64,000 nt of DNA. Source: Deroplatys truncata (Eukaryota; Arthropoda; Insecta; Mantodea; Mantidae). The stretch spans positions 178,353,065-178,417,064 of the forward strand of contig CM060988.1 in the NCBI GenBank assembly GCA_030765065.1. The letters run 5' to 3'. Positions within the stretch are counted from its first letter, which is position 1. Each line of letters opens with the position of its first letter. The notes under the pieces are model-generated. The model searched no databases. It saw only the letters and a program-made list of their open reading frames with translations, and had not been told where the DNA came from. Both the position numbers and the translations under genes were made by a program. This document shows positions 56,089 through 64,000 of the stretch, piece by piece.

Positions 56089-56935
56089 CTGATGTGTTAC
56101 ACTCACATGACTTTCTCTACTCTTGTACAATCTATTTTTACAAACGCCTATTCTCCGTATGCTTCATGTTAATCGAGATATCGAGATGTCAATCTTATTG
56201 GTAATTTTCTTGTAGGTGCAAAGGGAATATGGTAGCTTTTAAGCGATAGTCAAATATTTTAACGCTGGTTGCTATGTGGCGCATTCCATTCTCTTTGCAT
56301 GTCCAGGACATAAAAAAATGAATAACGAATTTGAGAAAAAGTATAAGTATTGGAAAATTTAAGGAAATAACAAGCAATATCTCGAAAACGGTTCACTCAA
56401 CAAAAGAAATGTATATGATATAAGTTGTGTATTTTAACGCGATCTACATTTTTTGTGTAGCAAAATTTTGTCTATCTCTTATGGTTTACCAGTTATGCAA
56501 AAGTCGTTCACAATGAAGAATACTTTTGGAGACATTCCCAGAAAATTCGAGATATACATTTCATTTCTCATGACATTATCTTAAACATATGATATTTTCA
56601 TCAAAATCGTTAGAGCCATTTATGAGAAAATTGAAATTTTCGAAAAATGTTCCATGTAAAAGATAGTCTGGGGTGGGGGGATTTTCTTGAAAACCTTCGT
56701 GTCGCATCTCTGGAAGATACTGAACCTAAATACCAAGTTTGGTGTTTATCCGACTCTTCGTTTTTGAGTTATGCTGTTCACAGACACACACACACACACA
56801 CACAGACATGTTTCCAAAAATACTTTTTTTGGATTCAGGAGGTCTCAAAACATGTATTTCCGGTGAAATCTCGGTATCGAATTTTTGGGTGGAATGCAAT
56901 ACTTCCCCTACTTACTATACGTAGTAGAGAAAGTA
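56089..56935 (+). mobile_element. HINE-like repeat, reference copy
   Basis: This 847-bp copy is the cleanest in the window. 5' hairpin ATGTG-N7-CACAT; shared 12-mer ACTTTCTCTACT at 56111; internal A-tract at 56311-56317; microsatellite at 56782-56803; 3' hairpin CTACTTACTATACGTAGTAG at 56909-56928, then AGAAAGTAA. It encodes no protein; the 100-codon ORF at 56647-56949 is discussed as a recurrent artefact. Confidence 0.9.
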
Positions 56936-56969
56936 AAAAGCTTTTGTAAGACCAGCTTGCAGAACCGTG

Positions 56970-57889
56970 TGCAAATGTCAGACAATTAAGGAAATAAATA
57001 TTGTAAGCCGCTTCTGAAGCAAGAAAATCCCCGAGATCGTTGCTATCTTACCTTAACAGAAACAACCCTCTAGCTGATTTATAAAATACCTCCCCAGTGC
57101 TGGTGGCAGGCGAAGGATTGCACGCGAACGAAAAACTTAATAAATCACGCAACAGAGCTTAGAGCTGGTAGGATGTGACAACGGGCTGATTGTTGCGGCT
57201 TTTAAAATAGCATCCCCCCTCAACACAAAAAACAACTGCAGGCAACTGTTTCTAAAATGGATTTTGTCCCCCCACCCCCAGGGGCACAGAGCTTAAACAT
57301 TTCTTTCACATTTTATTCCACGTCAGTAACTTTAAATGTCCGCATCTTTTCTCCAGTAAACTTTTCTTTTCCGGACCGCACAGGCGGAAGAGGGTCAGAC
57401 CACGGGATTGGTTGTGAAAATAACAGGGATAAAAATATGCGAATCGTTCTTTGTATGCAATATAATAGAAATTTGGATATAACATTTTATGTAACTTTAA
57501 TATAAATTATAGGAAATAATTCAGGGCCTGGATTCCAATGACATGTTTTAATTATTGCATCGTAGATATTGCTAACTGTACACTGCCGAGCATAAAAAAT
57601 GGCCCATTTCTCAAGGTCGCCATAGTGTTTCCCTCTCCGTAATGTTTCCACCTTCACGTTAACAATTTTTCACTCCACCCAGGCGTACCAGTTCTCTATA
57701 TGACTGGCCTGAAAAACAATACAGGGACATACAAACTAACCAATGATACTACCTCTATGAAAGAGCTTCGCTACGATTAGTACACACGGCAAAGCTAAAC
57801 CAATTACAATACAATTCGGCGTTCTAGAGGGAGGGGTGAGAAATTATTTCCACGTGTTGTTAAAGTGAAAGGCCGCTTCCATTTACATA
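56970..57889. other. no gene recognised
   Basis: Moderately GC-rich, apparently single-copy. ORF 57257-57505 has no recognised motif. Confidence 0.5.
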
Positions 57890-59655
57890 CAGAGTGAATT
57901 ACCTAAAAAAATGTACCGCAAATATTTCGGAAATGGAAAGTGCTATTGATGTGCAGTTTTCACGCATTTATTGGTAGTCAGGGGCTCGAATATTTATCCT
58001 ATAAACAGATTTTAATAATACTAAGAAAGTGTATTTTTTGAGCAAACATACAATTTTTAAATGGTACAATGCCCAGTTATATCAACAAAATAAAGGTTGG
58101 GTAAATTAGAATGTCAATGGTCTTTGTTGCATGATTCTAGTGCAAGTGGTTTACGAGAAATCTTATTTTGAAACTTTTACGCACCGACACTTGTACAACC
58201 TGTGGTAGCATAAACTAAAAAAAAACAAAAGGGAATTACAATACTTCTGTGGATTCTTACAAGTAAATAGAACATAGCCCTCCAAAGGTTGTGTTCAAAA
58301 TGACCACCGGCAACTTCAATACACGCTTCCAGTCTGCTATGGAAAGACTGCTGCACACGTTCCAGCATTTCAGCGAAAATTTCAGAGCAGGCAGCAGTAA
58401 TACGTCGTTTCATATCGTCTGGTGTAGTTGTTACATCCTTGTAGACAGTGTCTTTCAGCCTTCCCCACAGAAAAAAGTCTAAAGGGGTCAGATACGGTGA
58501 ACGGGGCGGCCAAGGTACAGGTCCTCTTCGTCCAATTCAACGATTTGGAAACAATCCGTTAAGACAAACTGTAGCATTTCGTGCACTATGGGCTAGACAG
58601 CCATCATGTTGGTACCACAGGTTCCTCCTAGTCTGCAAAGGAACGTCTTCTAGCATCTGTGGCAGATGGTCTGTCAGGAGGCTGTGACACTTGTGCGAGT
58701 TTTTTGTTCCTTCTATGAATAAAGGGACTATGAGCTGATGGTTCAGTATCCCACACCAAACGTTGAAACTCTATGGACGCTGACGTTCCACCTGACGAAG
58801 CCAACGGGGATTGTCAACAGACCAATAGTGCAGGTTTCTGCGGTTTGCCTGGCCAAATTAGTAAATGTTGCCTCATCACTAAACAAGATACATGATGAAT
58901 CTGAAATATCATGTACAAAAGTTAACACGATTCTCAAAATCGCTTCCAACTCTTGATGGAAAGAGATGTGATAGGGATGGAATCTATGTTGATGGAGAAT
59001 GCGCAGTACACTTGCCTGGCTTATGCCACTTCCACGTGCGATTGTGCGGGAACTAATTTGCGGATCTACTGCAACGGCAGCCAAAACATTAATTTCTGCC
59101 TCTTCTCCAGTCACTTGTTTGTTTCTGCTAGGTGTTACAGTACCACTTTCACGTAATCGGTTGAAGAGATTGATAAATAATTGCACCGATGGTTGACGTC
59201 TATTGGGATACCGTTCCGCATACACCGTACAGGAACGAACTGCATTCTTCCTACACTCTCCATACACCATGAGCATGTCTGCTTTTTCTGCATTAGTAAA
59301 CCCCATCTTCCACTCACGACTTACTGCTTGAACTGTCAGAAACTAACTGACCAGAAAGTCGCAATGCAATCAATGAACAGAAAACACAATGCAAACAAAC
59401 ATAACAACATCGTACCTAGCAACTAAGCAGGCTGAATGGGACAAACAATTGTCGGGTGTTGATGTAACTAGGCATTGTTCCATTTAAAAAATTGTATATT
59501 TGCTCAAGAAATACACTTTCTCTGTGTTATTAAAATCTGTTTATAGGCTAAATGTTCGAGCCCCTGACTACCAATCAATGCTGCAAAAACTGCACATCAA
59601 TAGCACTTTCCATTTCCGAAATATTTGCGGTGCAAGTTTCAGGTGATTCACCCTG
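57890..59655 (-). mobile_element. DD41D Tc1/mariner-superfamily element with ~190-bp TIRs
   Basis: Left end CAGAGTGAATTACCT and inverted right end CAGGGTGAATCACCT are flanked by TA on both sides (57888-57889 and 59656-59657). The inverted similarity extends from the ends to about 58082 and 59460, with blocks such as GCAAATATTTCGGAAATGGA identical in both arms. Length is 1766 bp. Confidence 0.85.
58177..59306 (-). pseudogene. DD41D transposase (DUF4817-type N terminus), inactivated
   Basis: The minus-strand start is ATG at 59306 (MGFTNAEKADMLMVYGECRK). The N-terminal domain (residues 1-60) has the GECRKNAVRSC..YAERYPNRR pattern I associate with DUF4817. The catalytic core has a first Asp at about residue 144 (ILFSDEATFTN). 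A 1-base frameshift near 58775 joins to FNVWCGIL, then LWYQHDGCLAHSARN (second Asp) and LTPLDFFLWGRLKD (third Asp), with 41 residues between the last two. One in-frame TGA replaces the Trp of the .W/*IGR motif. The C terminus is MLERVQQSFHSRLEACIEVA then GGHFEH. So all three acidic residues survive, but two lesions kill the frame. Confidence 0.85.
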
Positions 59656-59965
59656 TATATGAAAACTTTCATCAGCGACATGGAGACGAAGGTTAAAGTT
59701 GTTGCCGCTACTAAGCGGCATAAGAAAACGGTAGTGTAGTATAAAAACACAAGGTCTTCGGTATAAAACCTGACCGCTCGCAGAGGTTTTGCGTCTTAGT
59801 GGCACGAAATGCCAAAGCCAGCCTTGCCGACACTCATCTTCACTTCTTAAATTTGTATTCCACTGAACTTTTACATAATATATAATCAAGTTAACTCATA
59901 CCTTATAGCAAATGCTGTATGTACAGAAATCACTGAAACCTTAACTTCTTGTGCTAACCTCGATA
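59656..59965. other. no gene recognised
   Basis: The flank of the DD41D element, with no repeat or ORF recognised (the 104-codon minus ORF overlaps the TIR). Confidence 0.4.
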
Positions 59966-60190
59966 GTGATTTTCAGTTGTTTCTCGCGATGTCATGGAAA
60001 CAGTATGGAATTTTAAGGCCAGCATATAGTGTTCAGTTGTTAAACATTTGACTATCGCTGTTCTCTTTGTATCTATAACGAAATGTGTAATGTAGCTATT
60101 TCTGCAAAGGTTTTATGTCGATTAAAATGAATAAATAGGGAAATAAACTTTCGTAAGAATAATTTATACACCCGCTAATAAGCGGGAAGT
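59966..60190 (-). repeat. old HINE-like subfamily fragment
   Basis: TTTCTCGCGATGTCATGGAA, TTTGACTATCGCTGTTCTC and GCTATTTCTGCAAAGG are in the old-subfamily order. Confidence 0.65.
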
Positions 60191-60415
60191 TCCCTTTATT
60201 CGCAATGGGAACCTAAAAGAGTTTTATAAGACCTGCTTCAAAAACAGTTTTCTCAATTGTCTTTTCAGATTCTTCATTCGAATATGGATAAATATGCATT
60301 TTAGTGAATTTTCTAAATTATGTCATTATTAGACCTACTTTTCCACCTATATATAACAATAATACCCATGTATAGGTTCATTTATTACCTTTAAATAAGT
60401 CTCAGTTTTTGTCTG

Positions 60416-60540
60416 GCCCCATAGCTCAGTCGGTAGAGCACCTGCCTGCTGTGCGAGGAGTTCCTGGTTCAATCCCCGGCTGAGGCGGGGATTTTTCTCT
60501 AGCAATAAGTATTCCCTAAACTCCCCAGAGTCCATAAATA
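60416..60540 (+). repeat. tRNA-like SINE head
   Basis: A-box TAGCTCAGTCGGTAGAGC and B-box GGTTCAATCCC are nearly perfect and properly spaced, with a D-arm and a possible anticodon loop CTGCTGT. The acceptor stem has two mismatches and the T-stem one, and the sequence continues as AT-rich SINE-like DNA (TTTTTCTCTAGCAATAAG). I favour a tRNA-derived SINE over a functional tRNA. Confidence 0.6.
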
Positions 60541-60544
60541 TGAA

Positions 60545-61208
60545 TACTGTATGAATGTGTGTATGTGTGATTTAATGATTAAAACCCAAAAAGTGCAAGA
60601 AACCGAACGACAAGAGAATACGAATTAGCACCATTACCAATTGGCAGCAAGTTCCAAAGGAAAGGCTGCAGATAAGACTAATGTAGTTAAAGGCGGGTAT
60701 AAACGGGACAGAAAAAAGTTTGTTTTAAATCAATTTTTGAAATTAATATGTCATATTTCAAACATATTTGGGTCTTAAAGTCTAGGCCCTGGTCATCAGA
60801 TTAAGCATGATATTATTGTATCATTTAAAAGAACTAATTTCTTGACCAACTCCTCCAAAATAAAGCCTTCTTTTAATATCCCTTGAAGTTTCATGATTTG
60901 AACGATATACCATATGAAAGATATATTAAGGTTTAACCTGTGGATTAAAATTCGTATAAAAGCAATTTATAGCACTGTACTCACATTTAAACCTTGGCGA
61001 ATCTCAATAAAGACATTTGACACTCACCTGCAACAGAAAAAACAAACACGTGGTTTAGTATCTCATATATGCAATGTAAACAGAGTAATTTAAAATAGTT
61101 ATTTAATTAACTTTAAACACACCAGTAATGTATTTCAAACAAAGTTAAGCCAACACTCAAAACAATTCTCTCTACTAATTAAAAATATCACAAAGTGATT
61201 CTTCTAAC
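60545..61208. other. no gene recognised
   Basis: AT-rich DNA without ORFs or recognised repeats. Confidence 0.5.
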
Positions 61209-61210
61209 TA

Positions 61211-62453
61211 CGAGGGCGAATTGATAAATCAGTGACTTTTTAAAGAAAATAAAATTGAATTTTTTTTTGGAAAAAAATTCTATTTCTCAAGATAGCCTCC
61301 TTTCAATTCAATACACCATGTCCAATGTTATAATTTTTTTAACCTTTCCAAAAAATATGATTTTTCAAAGTCTGCAAAATATGAGGTTGTTTATGCCATG
61401 ATGTGTTCACTGGACGTCAATATCCTCCCAGCGAAACAATTCTTCAGGTTTGTGAAGAGGAAAATAATGCTTGGAGACAAATCAGGAAAATATGGTTGGT
61501 GAGGTAGCAGTTCGTAGCCCAATCCACAAATATTGCGATGACAATAGCTGACTTGTGTACAGGTGCATATCCTGATGAAAGAGAACCTATTTCTTCACCA
61601 AATGGGGTCGCTTCTGTAACAATTCCTTCAGAAAATGATCACTGTAGCACAATATGAATCTATGATCGTTTTACCATTTTCCAGGTAGTGGATGCCTGTC
61701 ACCCCTTGTGAATCCCAAAAACAGCTGCTATGATTTTTCCTGCCGACGGAATGGTTTTCGGTTTCTTTGGAACAGGTTCGCCGAAGGAAATCCACTCTGA
61801 TTGTTGTTTGGTTTCAGGTTGATAGTAATGGATCTAAGTTTCATCAACCATGATATAACGCCGCAGAAACCATTTGGGTTGCGCTGGGACATGTTCAAAC
61901 ATTCCTGTGAAATGGTTACACGATTCCGCTTGTTCTCAACTGTGAGCAGTCGCGGCACCCTTCTTGCTGACAGCTTTCTCATACCCAAAAATTCGTGCAG
62001 AATGTTATACATCCGCTCACTCGAGATGTTTACGGTCTTAGCTATCTCACGGATTTTCACTCGGCGGTCTTCCAACACAATATCGTGAGCTTTGTTCACC
62101 ATTTCTTCTGTTGTGACCTCAACCGGCCGTCCTGTGCGCTCGCCATCTCTTGTGCTCGAACGGCCACATCGAAATTCTATGAACCACTTGGCATGTGATG
62201 GAGCAGAGTCCCCATAATATTTGATCAGATTTTCTTCCGTTTCTTTCACCGACTTACCACGCAAAACAATAGTACCTTATCAGAACGCGATATTCAATTT
62301 TCTACGAAGCAATACACATCTGCTTATTTTAGACGCTCTCAACATTGATCTAAGAAACAAATGACGACGAATCTAAGACTTGGTTGCAAACAAGAAACCT
62401 GTGATTAGAACGCTATCTCTCGTCAAAGTTATGTACTTATCAATCCACCCTCG
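61211..62453 (-). mobile_element. mariner element bounded by TIRs (dead)
   Basis: The left end CGAGGGCGAATTGATAA is inverted at the right end (TTATCAATCCACCCTCG), with TA on both sides (61209-61210 and 62454-62455). Length is 1243 bp. It is a different mariner lineage from the one at 10584, having different TIRs. Confidence 0.85.
61290..62264 (-). pseudogene. mariner transposase pseudogene
   Basis: From 62264 the minus frame reads RGKSVKETEENLIKYYGDSA (first helix-turn-helix), CGRSSTRDGERTGRPVEV, VKIREIAKTVNISSERMYNI (second) and MRKLSARRVPRLL. A frameshift near 61880 then gives YIMVDET (first Asp, followed by a stop replacing Trp), IHYYQPETKQQSEW, EPVPKKPKTIPSAGK, and a heavily decayed distal half where LPHQPYFPDLSPSIIFLF retains the PDL.PS block, with Ile at the usual third Asp. 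It is inactive. Confidence 0.8.
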
Positions 62454-62588
62454 TACGTTAGGTAGAAACACCATTCAAATGGTTATTCGCAGTAATAAGT
62501 TGTTGCAATGGAAATAAAACAGATGAATCGTGAACATTCAAGCACGTCCGTCAGATGACGTAGCTAAAAGGGTGCTAACATTAAAAAT

Positions 62589-63055
62589 CTGATGTGTTGT
62601 GTTCACGTGACTTCCTCAACTCACTCTTCTAAAACCTATTCTTTCAAAACCTTATTCTTCTACCCACTTCTTGTAAGTGACGATATACTTTCACTGCAAG
62701 TTCGTTTTATAGGCTAATGTGTAGTCAGATTTTTAAAAGTGATGTCTTTGAAACTCCCTCTCGTTGCACCACGAGAAAACATGAATAGCGACTTATTCTT
62801 GTAAAAATTGTAAAAAGTACCCACTTTAAAATGGTTAACGTCACAAAACAACTTAATTATACATAAAATGTGATTTTTAACGACATCTACAAATTTTTTA
62901 ATATTCTGTATATCTTAGCGTTTTACCAGTTATATAAAAGGTATTTATTATGAAGAGAAAATTCAAGATTACGTTTTATCATTTAAATATGTTATCTTTG
63001 TCGAGTTATGCTGTTAACAGACACACACTCACACGGACCTTTTTAGAAAAAGCTC
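62589..63055 (+). repeat. old HINE-like copy, plus strand
   Basis: TCTGATGTGTTGTGTTCACG start, then strongly diverged 3' part to the microsatellite (ACAGACACACACTCACACGG) and AGAAAAAGC. Confidence 0.6.
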
Positions 63056-63057
63056 CC

Positions 63058-63390
63058 TTTTTACTTTCTCTACCACGTAGGTAGTGGGTAAAGAAGTCAT
63101 TGCATTCCAACCAAAAATTCGAAACCGAGATTTCACCAGAAATACATACATGTTTTGAAGTCACCTGTAACCAAAACAAGCATCTTTAGAAAAAGGTATG
63201 TGTGTATGTTTGTGAACAGTATAACTCAAGGACGGAAACTCAAATAAACGCCAAACTTGGTATTCAAATTCAGTACCTTCCAAAGATGAGTCATAGATTT
63301 TCAAGGAAACCTCCTCAAACCAAACTACCCTTTATATGGAAAATTTTTCGAAATTTTGTTTTCTAAAAATAGCTCTATTGATTTTTATTA
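63058..63390 (-). repeat. old HINE-like 3' part
   Basis: TTACTTTCTCTACCACGTAGG to GCTCTATTGATTTTTATT, where a younger copy begins in the T-tract. Confidence 0.7.
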
Positions 63391-64000
63391 CTTTCTCTAC
63401 TACGTATAGTAAGTAGGGGAAGTATTGTATTCCACCCAAAAATTTGATATCGAGATTTTACCGGAAATATATCTTTTGAGACCCCCTGAATCCAAAAAAA
63501 GCATTTTTGGAAATATGTTCGTGTGTGTGTGTATGTGTGAACAGCATAACTCAGAAACGAACAGTCGGATAAACACTAAACTTGGTATTTAGGTTCAGTA
63601 TCTTCCAGAGATGCGACACGAAGGTTTTCAAGAAAATCCCTTCACCCCAGATTACCCTTTACATGGAACATTTTTCGAAAATTTTAATTTTCTCAAAAAT
63701 GACTAACGATTTTCATTAAAACACCATGTTAAGTTATTTTCATGACAAATAAAATGTATATCTTGAATTTTCTGGGAATGTCTCCAAAAGTATTCATTGT
63801 GAGCAACTTTTGCATAACTGGTAAATCATAAGAGATGGACAAAATATTGCTACACAAAAAATGTAGATCGCGTTAAAATACACAATTTATGTAATATAGA
63901 TTTTTTTGTTGAGTGAACCATTTTCGAGATATTGCTCGTTGTTCCCTAAATTCATTTTTTTGTCTTGGATATGCAAAGAGTATTAATCTGTGGCAAAGAG
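63391..64000 (-). mobile_element. HINE-like repeat, cut by the window end
   Basis: Young copy with 3' end ACTTTCTCTACTACG at 63391 and a microsatellite at 63519-63538. It continues to the long-5' subfamily motif GTATTAATCTGTGGCAAAGA, where the window stops. Confidence 0.85.

Noticed and set aside
57257-57505. 82-codon ORF in apparently single-copy DNA
   Set aside because: No motif, no splice or promoter context that I can support; length is compatible with chance.
60416-60490. functional tRNA gene
   Set aside because: A and B boxes are good, but acceptor and T stems have mismatches and no pol III T-run terminator follows directly; SINE head preferred.

Overview
This window looks like eukaryotic, non-genic, transposon-saturated DNA, most likely from an insect with a large genome. 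It is AT-rich, has no bacterial-style gene organisation, and has no long conserved ORF apart from transposases. It contains several tRNA-derived SINE-like fragments. From memory of such repeats my best guess is a cockroach or termite relative (Blattodea), but nothing here proves the species. I see no complete host gene. The only host-gene candidate is a possible promoter plus short first coding exon near 4.3-4.5 kb.

The dominant feature is one non-coding repeat family of about 850 bp, present in roughly 25 young copies plus many older relatives, in both orientations. In its 5'->3' orientation it starts TCTGATG, has a small hairpin close to the 5' end and an internal A-tract, then a CA/CAGA microsatellite. 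It ends with a hairpin (CTACTTACTATACGTAGTAG) followed by AGAAAGTAA. The two ends share the 12-mer ACTTTCTCTACT in inverted orientation. It inserts almost always into A/T tracts, very often into older copies of itself. This architecture resembles Helentron-associated elements (HINE/DINE-1 type); that assignment is inference. I call it the 'HINE-like repeat'. Its '5' part' is the segment before the A-tract and its '3' part' the segment after it.

Layout. 0.4-3.5 kb: HINE-like composites and tandem old copies. 3.5-4.1 kb: mariner relic. 4.3-4.5 kb: possible first exon. 5.4-7.1 kb: a HINE-like copy inserted into an older one. 7.1-8.7 kb: SINE and LINE scraps. 8.7-9.9 kb: HINE-like. 10.6-11.9 kb: TIR-bounded dead mariner. 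12.0-14.6 kb: three HINE-like copies nested like Russian dolls. 14.6-16.9 kb: LINE remnant split by a Tc1 relic. 17.8-19.6 kb: mariner relic split by a HINE-like copy. 20.6-21.5 kb: LTR-like repeat. 23.6-25.5 kb: 76-bp minisatellite interrupted by a solo LTR. 25.8-27.1 kb: nearly intact DD34E Tc1-like transposase. 27-31 kb: HINE-like cluster. 31.2-32 kb: decayed copy of a conserved arthropod ORF between inverted repeats. 35.8-37.3 kb and 57.9-59.7 kb: two DD41D (DUF4817-type) Tc1/mariner-superfamily elements. 37.6-39.3 kb: solo LTR within solo LTR within HINE-like repeat. 41-56 kb: more LTR-like and HINE-like repeats with nesting. 61.2-62.5 kb: second TIR-bounded dead mariner. 62.6-64 kb: HINE-like copies running off the window.

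The sequence reads as a layered record of transposition. Several insertion events can be ordered from empty-site comparisons within the window, and four LTR insertions have target-site duplications that I could read directly. No transposase here looks fully functional; the best is the 25.9-kb Tc1-like frame, with its catalytic triad intact but one 7-bp deletion and no in-frame ATG at the expected start.
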